Notes under the pieces: generated by a model
Told to the model about the DNA's origin: nothing
What the model saw: the letters and a program-made list of their open reading frames with translations, nothing else
Databases searched by the model: none
Assembly (NCBI GenBank): GCA_002104985.1
Contig: MCGO01000004.1
Coordinates: 496,001-560,000 of the forward strand
Length of the DNA: 64,000 bases
Origin: Rhizoclosmatium globosum
Lineage: Eukaryota; Chytridiomycota; Chytridiomycetes; Chytridiales; Chytriomycetaceae
Direction: 5' to 3'
Made by a program: the position numbers and the translations under genes
Part shown: positions 1 through 11,861 of the stretch, one piece after another
Position numbering within the stretch: the stretch's first letter is position 1
Layout of the letters: each line of letters begins with the position of its first letter

Positions 1-1038
1 AATTGAAGAATCTTCCGCCTTGAATTGTGCATCATGCTTTTGCTTTGTTCTGGTTACGCCTTGTGTTTTATCCTTCTGTGACGGTGATTTTGTGGAAGGT
101 CGTTTCCTTCGACTCGATTGAACGGATTCACTGCCAAGATCGCAATTGGTTGAATCAGATTTTCCATTGGAATGTGAGTTTCGCGACTATGTCACATATC
201 AGTCCAAGGCTCACCAAACAAACCAAAACACATACCATCATTTCCCTCATCCGCCGTCGTTCCAAACTAGCACGCAATCGATCCACCTTTCTCTCCATAA
301 CTACTTGACAACCTTTTCCCTTGTTCCCATCAGTTACTACTGTCTCCTTCGCAACAGACTTTTCCCTAGCCTTAGTAACTTTCGGTTTCAGTTCCATCTT
401 CCCCTTACTACTACTACTACCACTACCAACCACCTTCTTCTCTTCACCCCCTTCGTCTTCACCACTTCAACGTCCACATCCTCCTTCTTCACTTCCTCAA
501 CAACACCAACCGTACCACCCCTCTTCATAGCCCTCTGCCTCCTCCTCAACTCTCGCCTCGCTTCACGCGCCCGCTCCTTCACAGCCCGAACCAACCTCTG
601 CTCTTCCTCCAACTCTGCAACAACATCCCCACAATCCCCGCCAGTAGTAACCACAGCCGCAGGCCCAGACTCCAACAACAGGTTATGAATGAATGCATAT
701 ACTTCGATATAAGCTTCACACAACAAATTCCCCGCGTCGTCTTCCTCGTCTTCATCTTCCTCATCGCGTTCACCTGTGTCTCCAGACTGCTTCCTAGTTC
801 CAAGCGAAACATTCTCAGGGCTGTCTGAGAGGGATTCAGTTTCGGACAGAGACACGTCAGAAGTCTGGTCTTGGATAGAGGCGTTTCGATCAGAGTCAGG
901 TGTGGGAGACAAGACGGCCCGGGGAGGTCTCCTTTGCGGTTTTGGCTTCACAGGACGTTTGAATGCGGGTTTTTTTGTTGGGGTTACACGTTGTTTGCTG
1001 CGTGTTAAACGTTTGCTTCGTCGTGTTACTACCGGCAT
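1..1038 (-). CDS. Basic low-complexity nuclear-type protein, 3'-truncated by the window edge
   Basis: I do not recognise a family. The protein starts at 1038 (MPVVTRRSKRLTRSKQR) and is rich in Lys/Arg and Ser/Pro, with an acidic stretch (GERDEEDEDEEDDAG) and a predicted helical, charged middle part (EEEQRLVRAVKERAREARRE), as in chromatin-associated proteins. Downstream, a GTATGT...TAG intron fits at 235-187; the reading then continues as Ser/Lys-rich sequence to the window edge, so the C-terminus is missing. Between about 465 and 435 the open frame changes: the upstream frame runs into a poly-Val stretch and stops at 388, while the adjacent frame carries coding-like sequence (KVVGSGSSSSKGKMELK). 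A one-base change in the five-C run at 447-451 would join them. Nuclear location is inference from composition only. Confidence 0.5.
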
Positions 1039-1345
1039 TTTCCTTGTGTTGATCAGTTAGTCTCAGAGAGGAAAGAGCCAAAACAACAGCAAGAGGGCTT
1101 ACCAATTTGCTCTGTCTTTGTGTTTTTTGGTATATAGAGCGAATTGATGGAGAAAGGGGCGAATGCGGTCAAGCGCTCGAGTCGAATGATGACAACTCCA
1201 CCAAAAAACAAAAACAAAAACAAAAGCAAAAACCAATTTCCTCTCAAAACATTGTTAGCAAGGTCTCTCTGCCACACCATAACATATAAGCTATACACAA
1301 AATAAAGAGATAACTGTCCCATTCACATTCTCCCTTGCTAACAAA
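1039..1345. other. Intergenic region, no gene seen
   Basis: This is the 5' side of the truncated basic protein and the 3' side of the MAU2-like gene. It contains a short CAAAAA repeat around 1204-1232 and no coding-like frame on either strand. It probably holds the promoter of the 1038 gene. Confidence 0.5.
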
Positions 1346-4038
1346 TTACTGATTCGCTGCTGCCGCCGCCGCCGCCGCCGCTGCAGCTGCAACTTCCTTC
1401 TTCCTCCTCCCAATTTCGTCCAACACACTTGCACAAACTCGCCCCATACTCTTTACACCACCCTTCTTGCACAATTTATACGCGATATGCACCATCCTCT
1501 CCGTTTCGCCTGGCGCCGTTTCCAGAAACACATTTCCAAGGAGCACAAGAGTCACGATTTTGAGTTGTTGACTAAGAAGTGTATCAGAGAGCCGAAGAGT
1601 TTCTAGGAGATGGACTCTGCGAGTGTTTGATTTTGGTTAAATTGGAATACTTTGTGAACAGTATCGGGCAAAACTCACTTTGTTTTCTTGATTTCTGTAT
1701 TTGAGTGTGATATCATAGCACAACACAAGTTTTGGAATGCTTTGATGTGATCACAATGTGCCATAGTGCTTGTGCCAGATATTGTCGATGACATGGGAGT
1801 AGCCGGAGAAGTAGCAGTCTGTTGATGATGATGGCTCGACAAAAGCAGAATCGGTTCGTGCACGTCTTTTTCAAGTCCTTCCAGAATCTGTTTTGCCTAA
1901 ATACACATAATGAATATGAGAGGACGTATTCTCCACAATTCTTGAATACCATTTCAACTCGAGCTGGATCGCCTCCCATCAACAATACAACAACATTGCA
2001 AAACGACGCAACGATACGCGTTTCATGTATAAATGCTTCCAGGCCAATTTGATGCACACCACTATTTGAACTACTCCGTGAAACCTCAACAGCAACCGCT
2101 GCAGCCCCGAAATAACATCGACTAGCCTCACTTAACCGCCCATTAGATTGATGAATAAGTCCCCAGTCCAACAAAATAATAGGCAAATATTTGTTCAAAA
2201 GTGGAGTGGTATATGTTGCTGAATGCAAGAAAGTGATGAGCTGCATAAGAGTCTGTGTCGTTTTGAGATGAGTATACGACAGAACATAAACACCAGATTC
2301 TCACCTCTTCGGCAAGGACTAACTCTGCTTTCAATAAATAAACTTCGACGAGCTGATGCAAGAATAATACGTGGATGTCCACGTACCATTTTCGTGTTTC
2401 GATAACATCCTGGAAAGTGGCATCGGAGTCATCTGAGGAAATATAAGAAAGCCATTTGAAAAAGCTGAATTCAGTTACAAACCAGGTTGCCCTGCTAAGG
2501 CGTCTGCAGATAAAAGTTTAATACAACACAGAAGTGTATCACTGACATACCCTGAATTCCAGATAAGCCATGCTTTAAATATTCCAACGCTTTGTTATTG
2601 TCATTGTCCTTTAATACACTCGCTACGATTAGGCAAACAAATATTCTTTCTTGGTTCGGTTTCAAAAGACCAGAAATCTGTACAATAGACGTATGTCGTT
2701 TTGAATGATGTTGATTTATAGATTCTTGGCCATCTGATAGATATATGAGTGAGTTGGGTGAAAGGCGGATATGGCAGGAGGAATTCGACATATCTCCAAC
2801 AAAGGAGAACTGATTTTGATTCCATTTTCAATCAACGAGCACTTTCGAGAATCAAGGGTTATTATTCAAAGTGTTCATGATCCGCGACGATGAATACGAA
2901 TGTTTGTTGTTTTCAATCCAGTCTCTGCACATTCCATTTCCATTTCCGTTCAATTCGCAGTCTGAATGTTGAATGCTCACCAATTTCCATCGAATTATTT
3001 GCTGGTAATACTGTATTCGCAGAAACAGAATCAGGAAACACTAATTTGCAGATATCGTCCAAATGTAATTTCGCAGATTTTCGATCACCAGTTTGCAAGA
3101 AATACATGAGCTTCAAGATTCGATATGTAGACAAGAGATGGAATACAGGGGAATCAGATGCAGAATCAGATGTAGATGACGCAGAGGCAAAGAGAGGATC
3201 GATATGTTTCGCGAGAAGAGCAGAACCAGAATGCAAATCGCGTGAATCAAGACAGAGAAGAAAGCGGCGGAGAAGGAATACAGCCTTTGGAAATTACAGT
3301 TTTGGTTAAAACTCAAGAAATCAAGTTGGACCTGGTATGAGTATACCTTTGCATCCAGTAATCTGAATCGATCCGACTCATCAATTCCAATTTGCAGGGC
3401 CGAATGCGTGGCTTTGATGTCGTTTTCGTTGAGAACAATATCTGCACGACGACTCAATAGGAACAGGAAACACGCGGGATCCAGAGCCTTTGTTTCCTGT
3501 GCGGCCGTATGCAGAATCTGTACGGAAGCATGCGTGAGTGGCTCTGACGCAGCAGTAACAAAGTGGAGGGTGAATAACCTGTTTCGCAAGTTTCGCGTTT
3601 CCAAGTGCCACGAGCAGACGGGCCTGTGCATCGGCCAGGGCAGTGCGGACATCAGGCGGCGGTGCGGCCGATGCAGCAATCTATATTTTAGAGTGAGTTT
3701 GAAAGAGAGCGAGTACGTTGAATGGGGAACACACGAACCAATGCAGCTTTTTGAAGATGTGCTTCGGCGTTTGTCGGCAGCGACGCGGCAAGAAGAGTAT
3801 TTGCGATTCGGATGCGCGTCCGAAGAGCGTCGAGTGGCGCAAGTGGAAGCAGCAGCGACGCCTCGAGAAGCTGGATGGATGCACTGAGTGCGCCCGCATT
3901 GAAGTGCGTTCGCAGCGTCGACAGGTGTGTCTCAGCACTGCTTTTGTGGTTAAGATGGTTGTTGATTGCATCCAGGAAGGGGCGCTGGTCTTACGCGGCC
4001 CAGAGCTGCTTCTTGACGTCTTCTGGTGTTGGTGTCAT
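1346..4038 (-). CDS. MAU2: MAU2/SCC4-like cohesin loading factor (TPR-like helical repeats)
   Basis: Probable partner of the NIPBL/Scc2 cohesin loader, acting in the nucleus to load cohesin on chromatin. The start is ATG at 4038 (MTPTPEDVKKQLWA). Exons that fit in phase are 4038-3995, 3940-3739, 3680-3579 and 3517-3347, followed by several more; the last ends at 1346. Segments resemble MAU2 in order: a helical repeat (LRTRIRIANTLLAASLPTNA), ACFLFLLSRRADIVLNENDI, LKLMYFLQTGDRKSAKLHL, LLNKYLPIILLDWGLIHQSN and, near the end, TLVLLGNVFLETAPGETER. These match the family's TPR array, including the late VLLGxxF helix. The C-terminus is a poly-alanine tract. Introns are about 50-60 nt. Family assignment is from remembered sequence likeness and not a search; a different TPR protein remains possible. 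The middle exon borders between about 3300 and 1560 were not all resolved. Confidence 0.62.
1356..1390. repeat. GCN trinucleotide repeat (poly-Ala codons)
   Basis: A run of GCC/GCT/GCA triplets that encodes the poly-alanine tail (about 13 Ala) of the MAU2-like protein on the minus strand. It is a likely length-variable site. Confidence 0.8.
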
Positions 4039-4122
4039 TTTCGAACACACACAAGCAAAGAAAGGACTCCCACAACACACCTTTCCCCCTACTTCCCCAC
4101 ATGTAATTAATATTTACACACT

Positions 4123-5958
4123 TTATTCAGCTCCCAGTCCCCTTCGCTTTGCTCGTACAGTTACGCTGATAGGTTCCATCAGCTTCATTCCTCCAACATC
4201 CGCATTCAAACTCTCAGTACTGCTTCCCAGCCCAGTTCCACTATTGTATCCAAGACGGAATTCGCGTACATCTTCATTGTCATCTTCGTCCCTGTTTATG
4301 GCTGACGAAGTGGCAGCTGAAGATGCCGCTCCTAGAGCTTTTCCAGGTGTCCATCCCATCATCAACATCATCTTGTGACCCAGATTATCTTCGGAAATAG
4401 GCGCAGCTCCTTCTCCAACCACATCTCCTGGTCGCGGTGCTGTCCTATCATCAGGCGCACCAGGAGGCCCTCGGCGTTGCTTCTTTCCACTCTTTTTACC
4501 GCTCCACGTGTTGCCTTTCAAAATCTTGTTCCCCTTCTTACTCAAGACTTTTTCTACAACCATTTGCCAGTCATTTGGCATCCGTGAATTTTTGTTACGG
4601 TGCAGTACAAGTTGCTTGTCGCCGTGAGTTCCCTTGAGTGTAACAGTGAGTCCGTACATAGGAGCCATATCTTTGACAAGACGACGAATCGCTCCCGGCA
4701 TGGCAGGAAGAGTGAGAACGGGCAGATCAGAATTATCAGGAACCATGAATTCGAATATTGTTTTGTTGACCTTATGCAAGATTCGCGTGATTTCGGCATC
4801 AATTGCAGCCCCCGCTTTCTTTTTTGCAACAGCGTGTGCAATTCGAGCTTGCTGTTCTCAACTTATTAGTCACACCCATAAATATAAATGCAACGTTACC
4901 TCTTCTTTCAATGCATTCCTCAGCTCTCGATCTTTGTCGCGTTTTTGTTTTCGATCCCGTTTGGCTTGTTTTCGACGAGCAGACTTTGAGAGAGGCTGCC
5001 CATTCAGGGCAATTCCATACACATCTTCGTCTTCATCGCTGTCGCTTTCTTCTTTTGAGACTAACGAAGCACCCTCACTCGTCCGTTTTTTAAAGGTGCC
5101 GTTGTGAATGTCGTTGAATCGGCTTGTGTCGGTTACCTTTGCTGAAGATGATCCCACCATCGTATTCCACTTCGACTTGCCACCTGTAAACGAGGGACGC
5201 TCATCCATTCCATCTTCATCTCCTTCAATGTAAATGTCTCCCAGATCCAGAGAGCTGTCACTATCGTCACTGTCATCGTCCTCGTCATCCTCTTCCGACT
5301 CCAATTGCTCTAACAACTCCTCATCTGCCATCTCAGTCAACTCCTCAAACACCCCCGACTCAGGCAATGCAAACCGATTCGCCTTCTTCTTAGCAACTGG
5401 CTTGACCACAGCATCCTCAAGATCCACATCAGATTCTGCATCACTATCCACCAGCTCCCCCAGCATGTCACTAACATCGACATTATCACTATCCGCATCA
5501 TCGTCGTCATCGTCGTCACTGAATCCACCCACTCCCAACCCTTGCATATCACCAACACGTGTTCCCATCCAAGAAGCGCCATCCTCGCCATGCTCCAAAT
5601 TCGCAATATAATCCCGTATAAGTTCGTCATCTTCATTCGCATCGTCTTGTTGCTGATGCTGCGGGCGACCCCGCCAGTCAATCGCGGCTGGTTTCGAACG
5701 CGTTGGAAAGCCGTAGTTTGGCTGGCGCTGCGTATTTGCTTTGTACTTTCCTTTCCCTTTCTTTTGTCGAGGATTCCGCGGCGTTGATTGGAAGGGCCGT
5801 GTTGTTGCTGGAGTTTTGTGGAATGTAGAGGCTGGGATGGCAAGAGGGATGAAGGTTTCGTATTGCGGTGTTTGGTCAGTTTGTGCGTTGGTTGTGGATG
5901 ACGACGATGCAGCAGCTGTTGCGGCGCCAGTTCGATCAATCACGAAGAGGTCATCCAT
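4123..5958 (-). CDS. SQS1: SQS1-like protein with R3H and G-patch domains
   Basis: 595 aa from two exons (5958-4900 and 4851-4123; the intron is 48 nt with a TGACTAATA branch site). The start MDDLFVIDRTG at 5958 is chosen because the upstream in-frame residues look non-coding. The N-terminal half is Gln/Ser-rich then strongly acidic (DDDDDDADSDNVDVSD), followed by a basic stretch (SARRKQAKRDRKQKRDKDRE). Exon 2 begins with an R3H-like domain (IFEFMVPDNSDLPVLTLPAM through VTLKGTHGDKQLVLHR) and ends with a G-patch (GHKMMLMMGWTPGKALG). This order is that of yeast Sqs1/Pfa1, an activator of the DEAH helicase Prp43 in splicing and ribosome assembly. Family activity is known; function here is inferred. 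Its start lies only 56 bp from the divergent glutamyl-tRNA synthetase start, so the two probably share a promoter. Confidence 0.82.
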
Positions 5959-6014
5959 TTCAAGTTGGTGTTTGTTTGATTGGGTTGGGCTGCAAAAACA
6001 AAAACATCTCGAAA

Positions 6015-9000
6015 ATGAGTCTTGTGAAGCTTGCAGTTTCTGCGAAGCCCGCAAATGCCGCCCCAGCTGCCTATGGTAAGTGATCTGTGTATGCATGCGC
6101 GTTCTTGTCCTTGCCCTTCCCTGTGAGTGTGCATTCTAACTCTTTCGATCAACTAAAACAGCTGTGGTTGCCGTCGCCCACCTCCTCAAGCTTGCATTCA
6201 CCTTCGAGGGAACCGAAGCCTGCCACATTGCTGGCCCTTCTACTCCAGGCGGTAAATCTGCCGACCTCAAGTTGAACGGAACCTACCCTGTCCTTCGCTA
6301 CATTTCCCGTATCTCCCCAGAGTTCGGTGCTGCCCTTGGCGTCTCTGACTCTGTCAAGGCCTCCCAGATTGACTACTGGTTGGACTTTTGTAAGGACAAC
6401 TTGGGTGCTGAAGTCGAGTACAAGCCATTGGCTATTGCTTTCAACACCTTGAACTCTCACTTGAAGATGCGTAGCTTTTTGGTCGGTTACAACGTTACTC
6501 TCGCCGATATTGCCTGTTGGGGTGCTCTGAAGTGTACGTATCCATTCCCTTCACAGCTTGAACCAGCGAGTTAGCGAAAAATGAAAACTCAGTACCGCCA
6601 ACACCTCAGCAAGTCTTGTTAGAAGTCTTAATATTTTCGATCAAATTCTGTTCATTCAATTGAATTGGAGCTGGATATCATGATTTGCCTTGGTCAGATT
6701 ATCTAACTCTAAACTTACAGCCAACCCAATCTTTGCTACTCGCGTTAAGGCCGAAAACAATGTTCTCGGACCATACTTGACTCGTTGGTTCAACCACGTC
6801 GAATCACTCAACTTTGCCGCACAAGCCGTGGCTGAGTTCCAAAAGCAGACCTCTGCTGCAAACAAGGCTAAGGGAGACCAAGGTTCTTTCGAAATTGGCT
6901 TGAAAGATGCCGAAATGGGAAAAGTTGTCACCCGTTTCCCACCTGAGCCATCAGGTTACCTTCACATTGGTCACGCAAAGGCTGCTCTCTTGAACGACTA
7001 CTTTGCGAAGGAATACAAGGGAACCTTAATTGTTCGTTTCGATGACACGAACCCTTCAAATGAGAAGGAGGAATTCCAAGAGAGTATCAAGGAGGACTTG
7101 GCTCTTCTTGGAATCAAGGCTGATAAGACCAGCCACACTTCAGACCACTTTGACGTGACTTACCAATACGCCCTCAAAATCATCAAGAAGGGTTTGGCTT
7201 TCGTCGACAATGCTACCCAAGAAGTGGTGAGTAAATAATATTGGTGATAATCCAAATCAACTCAATCTGACCTGTATTAGATGCGTGACGAGCGTATGAA
7301 GCTTATTGACTCCAAGTGCCGTAACCTTTCCGTTGAGGAAAACTTGCGCCGTTTCGAGGAAATGAGAAAGGGAAGCCCAGAAGGTCTTACCATGTGTCTT
7401 CGTGCCAAGATCAATATGCAGGATCCTAATGGAACCATGAGAGACCCTGTTATTTACCGTTGCAACTTGACCCCTCACCACCGTACCGGTACCAAGTGGA
7501 AGATGTACCCAACCTACGACTTTGCTTGCCCAATTGTCGACTCTGTTGAGGGTGTCACCCACGCTTTGAGATCTATGGAATACCGTGACAGAAACGTTCA
7601 GTACGCTTGGTTCTTTGACGCTTTGGAAATCCGTAAGGTTCATGTATGGGATTTCTCTCGTGTCAACTTCGTCTACACTTTGCTTTCCAAGCGTAAGTTG
7701 GCAAAGTTTGTTGAGAAGGGACTTGTTACTGGATGGGATGACGCTCGTTTCCCAACTGTTCGTGGTATTAGACGTCGTGGTATGACCATCGAGGCTTTGA
7801 GAAAGTACATTTTGATGCAGGGAGCTTCCCAGAAGTCCTTGGAGTTGGAGTGGGACAAGATCTGGACCTTGAACAAGCAGGTTATTGATCCAATTGCTCC
7901 AAGACACACTGCTCTCGAGAGAGAGAAGATGTAGGTTTTGCTTTGTTTTTCTTTCTCCAACTGAACGAAACGCGTTTTTTAGTGCCAAGGTCAAGGTTAT
8001 CAACGCAGACCACTTCGAAGCGTACACCAAGGACATGGCAAAGCACAAGAAGAACCCAGACGTTGGTACCAAGAGAACCACTTATTCCCCAGAATTGTAC
8101 TTGGAGTTCAACGACGCCAAGGATTTGGAAGTCGGAGAAGAGGTTACTTTCATGGACTGGGGTAACGTCATCATTGAGAAAATTGAGTGGAGTGACGACA
8201 AGTCTTTCATTGCCATGATTGAAATCCGTTTGAACTTGGACGGTGACTTCAAGAAGACCAAGAAGAAGCTCACCTGGCTTGCTCGCGGTCTCCCGAAGGA
8301 CGAGCCACAGCAAGCTCCTGTTCGTTGTATGCTCTACGACTTTGACTACTTGATCACCAAGAAGCATTTGGAGGAGGATGATGACATCGATGACTTCACC
8401 ACCAAGGTCACTGAATTCAAGACAGAAGCTTGGGGAGACGCCAACTTGCGTGGTTGCAAGAAGGGAGACATCATCCAGCTCGAGCGTAAGGGTTACTACA
8501 TTGTGGACAAGGCATTCGACCCACAAGCTCCAAACGACACTATTAACTTGTACTTTATTCCTGATGGAAGAGTTGATTCCATCAAGCACAAATCTGCTGT
8601 TGAGGAGCCAGCCCCAGTTGCCGCTCCATCCGCCAAGAAGGCCAAGACTGCCGCTAAGGCTCCCGCTGCTCCAGTCCCTGCCAAGGCTGCCGCTGCTCCA
8701 GCCAAGCCAGTTGAGGACGAGCGTTTGAAGTCTCCAATGTACAAGTCCAAGGCTGTTTACGCCGAGAAGTACCAGTTTCCATCCACTGTTAGCCAAATGT
8801 ACGAGGTCAAGCCTTACTACACCCACGCATTCAACGCCTCCGCTGCCCCAGCTGCTTCTACTGCCGCTGCCGCTGCCGCACCAGCTGCCAAGGAAGCTAA
8901 AGCGGAAAAGGCTCCAGTCGCTGAGAAGGCTGAAAAGGGCAAGAGAGGAGGAAGCGCCGCTGCTGCACCAGCCCCAGCTCAAGAAGCTTCGATCATCTCC

Positions 9001-9533
9001 AAGCTTGACATCGTTGTTGGAAAGATCATTGATGTCAAGCACCACCCAGACGCTGACTCATTGTACGTTGAGCAAATCGACTGTGGTGAGGCGGAGCCTA
9101 GAACTGTAGTCTCTGGATTGCGTAAGTTCATGACTTTGGAGGAGATGAAGGACAAGACTATCTTGGTTTTGAAGAACTTGAAGCCAGCTGCGTAAGTAAC
9201 GTATTTCTAAAATGTGGGACGGTCTAACACTTTTGTCTTAGTATGCGCGGTGTTAAGTCTCACGCTATGGTTCTCTGCGCTTCTGACGCCGAGCACACCA
9301 AGGTTGAATTCTTGGTTCCACCTCCAGGTTCTGTTCCAGGAGACCGCGTTTTCTTTGCCGGACACGAAGGTACTCCAGAGGAGCAGTTGAACCCAAAGAA
9401 GAAGGTGTGGGAGACAGTTCAACCAGAATTCAAGACTCGTGACGATCTTGTTGCCGTCTGGAAGGATGTTGAATTCAGAACTGCTAAAGGTGTCGTCAAG
9501 ACTGCCTCGTTGAAGAACGCCAACATTAAATAA
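6015..9533 (+). CDS. GUS1: Cytosolic glutamyl-tRNA synthetase fused to an EMAPII/Arc1-type tRNA-binding domain
   Basis: Charges tRNA-Glu with glutamate. Exons 6015-6075, 6162-6533, 6721-7226, 7281-7930, 7983-9191 and 9242-9533 keep one frame and give 1029 aa. Residues 1-180 are a GST-like interaction domain ([38 protein letters not shown]). The class I catalytic core carries the HIGH motif as [15 protein letters not shown] near residue 228 and the KMSKS equivalent as LLSKRKL near 450, followed by the beta-barrel anticodon-binding region. A Lys/Ala/Pro-rich linker (about residues 735-860) leads to an OB-fold tRNA-binding domain from residue 866 ([20 protein letters not shown], then VVSGLRKFM and [19 protein letters not shown]), as in Arc1, AIMP1/EMAPII and plant MetRS. 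In baker's yeast this domain sits on the separate cofactor Arc1. The 187-nt intron 2 is unusually long for the window. Confidence 0.95.
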
Positions 9534-9570
9534 GTCAATTGAATGAATAAAGTATGATTCTGGAGATTTA

Positions 9571-10817
9571 TTACTCGTCCGATGCCTTTCTCTTATTGCT
9601 AACAGGGAGGATAGAGAAGTTCAAAGTTTCTCCTGCACGGTACGGAACCAATTCTCTTTCAACACCCTCATCATCAATGTACTTCACCAGCTGGGGAATA
9701 GTAAAAGGCTCCTTCACAAGAGTGACTGCAGAGGCATTTTTGATATCACTTTCCTTCAAGTGGTAGAACTTGGCTCCAAACTCAGTTCCAAACTGAGAAA
9801 GCTTGTCAAGAGCACCGAAAGAATCCAACGCGTTAGCCAAGTATGCCAAAATATGTGGTCCAGTGTAAACTCCAGCCGCACAGACACTAGTTTCCTTCAT
9901 GTGACGAGGGTGTGGCGCGGAATCCGTTCCCAAGAAAAAGCGTGGGTGACCTGAATCAAGATGAATACACATAAAGAAACCACAAACTAACAATATCTAC
10001 CTTGCTTAATAATATCCTGCAAAGCCTTTCTGTCGTGTGGGTACTTTGCGACTGGCTTGCAGTAATTGTGACATTTTCCGGCCCAATCATCAACAATAAG
10101 CTCGAGGTGATGAACAGTAATGGTGCATCCAACGGTTGGTCCAAGAGACTTGACTGCATCAACTGCGGCCTTAGTAGTCGCGTGTTCGAGAACGATACGA
10201 AGTTTAGGGAAGTCCTTGTGCAACTGCTTCAAGTGAGACAAGAAACGCTCTTCTGCATTCAACACACAGATATCCTTGTTATAATAACGCGTATTAGGCG
10301 CGATTCGCAACGTCTGGTACATTTTCGTTTTTACTCACGTTATCAGGATCACTTGGAATCTCTCCATGCAGATTCAACACCATGTCCTCTTCTTCCATGG
10401 CCTTGAACACATCGTAATAGACAGTGTAACTTTCAATTCCACCTTCACTGTTGGTTGTAACTCCTCTTGGGTAACTCTTGACACCAACAACTCCAGCTTT
10501 CTTTGCCTTTCGGATTTCAGCTGGAGTCAATGCAGGATTGAGGTACAGAGACATCAAGAACGTGACATTCGGGGCCAAGGCTTGCAGCTGTGATCTGTAA
10601 GCTACGGCTTGGTCGGCAGTTGAAATTGGAGGTTTCAAGTTTGGCTGTCAAAGTTCATCAGCCAGGTACCACATGGACACACCTGTCTTACCATCACAAA
10701 GACGGCACCAATACCGGCCTTGTTCAAGGTGGGAGTAACAGCGCGCATGAGAGCTCCTTGTCTCAAATGGATGTGCAAGTCATGGATAAGGAACTTTCCT
10801 ACAACGTTGGTTGCCAT
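9571..10817 (-). CDS. URA4: Dihydroorotase (class II, URA4/PyrC type)
   Basis: Cyclises carbamoyl-aspartate to dihydroorotate in pyrimidine synthesis in the cytosol. Exons 10817-10692, 10644-10339, 10274-10001 and 9950-9571 stay in frame and give 361 aa, the usual size of this zinc enzyme. Visible motifs are the metal-binding HDLHIHLRQG near the N-terminus, the carboxylated lysine region GVVGVKSYPRG, the histidines in LRIVLEHATTKAAV and TVGCTITVHHLEL, and the catalytic aspartate segment FFLGTDSAPHPR. It is tail-to-tail with the glutamyl-tRNA synthetase, with 37 bp between stop codons. The start MATNVVGKF is the first Met in the conserved frame. Introns are 47-64 nt. Confidence 0.95.
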
Positions 10818-11108
10818 TTTTGTGATTTTGCAGGATTTCAAGTGCAGACGAGATGGACACAGAACGCGAAACTGAACGCGAAACTAATGAACCAATAGAC
10901 CTCGGGAAAGCAGCGTTACGACCAATCGCAGATTCCAATGAAACTGTGCACTGCTCCATCACGTCCCTGGGACTTCCAGAATCAGACAGAGGATTACACA
11001 TGATGCAGTTACGTTCTGATTTCATTTTAATCGTTTCTTGAGTTTATTATTTCGATTACTAACTAGGAAAATAGTGAGACCGAAAAGCATATCGATTGTG
11101 TTTTGCAG

Positions 11109-11861
11109 TTCGAAGAGAAAGAAAAGGAACGCAAGGAACGACAGCAGTCAAAGAAACGCGAGGAACAACTGAAACAGGAGGAAGAAGCTTTTGAAAAGGC
11201 AAGAATCGCCAAAGAGAAATTAGAAGCCGAAAACGAAAAAAAGAAGCTCTTAACACTGAAGAAGCTAGAGGAGGATGAAGCTCGACGACTTAAAACCTTG
11301 GAGGAACAACGGCAACATATGGAAGAATTTGAATCTCAGCTTGCCAGAAAACGGGCCGAAGAGGAGGAACGAAAGGCTGAAGAGCTACGCGTTAAAGAAG
11401 CAAAAGCCTTTGCCAGATTGGAAGAGTTGAAACGAAAGAAAGCGGAGGAGGAAGCAAACAAGAAGATTGCAGAAGAGGAAAAACTAAAACAACAGGAAGT
11501 TTTGCGTGCCGAAAAGTTGCGAAAGCAAGAAGAATCTCTTGCCAAATTTGAGGAAGAACGGAAGTTGAAGTTGATGAGTCCAGAGGAACGGGAAGCTTAT
11601 CTTACTCAAAAAGAGACTGAACGTTTGGCAAAAATCGCAGAAGCCCAACGATTAGAAGAGGAACAAAGACTATTGATTGAGGCGATTGAGGCTGAGAAAC
11701 TTGCTCAAGAGGAAAGAGAGGCAGTCATTGTATCAACAGAAGTTACTGAAGTCAATTGCGATACATACGCGAATCAGAAGGAGGCTATCGAGCCTGTAGA
11801 TTTCACCGAGAGGACGAACAAATGCGCATGTGCGGGCGATTCGAAATGTACCATCATGTAG
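11109..11861 (+). CDS. Long coiled-coil protein with C-terminal CaaX box (5' exon unresolved)
   Basis: About 250 residues of almost uninterrupted Glu/Lys/Arg/Leu heptads (for example KKREEQLKQEEEAFEKARIA) form one long charged coiled coil. The protein ends NKCACAGDSKCTIM. The last four residues, C-T-I-M, are a CaaX box, with Met at X favouring farnesylation, and two further cysteines nearby could be palmitoylated, so membrane attachment is likely. The exon follows a clear acceptor (TTTTGCAG) at 11108 and its first in-frame Met is about 70 residues in, so an upstream exon must exist. A frame starting at 10853 (MDTERETERETNEPID), 35 bp from the divergent dihydroorotase start, is a candidate, but I found no good donor joining the two in phase. 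No family recognised. Confidence 0.6.
   Translation, partial: FEEKEKERKERQQSKKREEQLKQEEEAFEKARIAKEKLEAENEKKKLLTLKKLEEDEARRLKTLEEQRQHMEEFESQLARKRAEEEERKAEELRVKEAKAFARLEELKRKKAEEEANKKIAEEEKLKQQEVLRAEKLRKQEESLAKFEEERKLKLMSPEEREAYLTQKETERLAKIAEAQRLEEEQRLLIEAIEAEKLAQEEREAVIVSTEVTEVNCDTYANQKEAIEPVDFTERTNKCACAGDSKCTIM

Noticed and set aside
27..688. Plus-strand frames over the first gene
   Set aside because: They lie opposite a low-complexity minus-strand gene with a good start and a clear intron; their Thr/Ser/Pro-rich content is the reverse of Lys/Arg/Glu codons.
7882..9045. Long minus-strand open frame inside the glutamyl-tRNA synthetase
   Set aside because: It is the antisense of a strongly codon-biased exon with clear synthetase motifs and encodes no recognisable domain.
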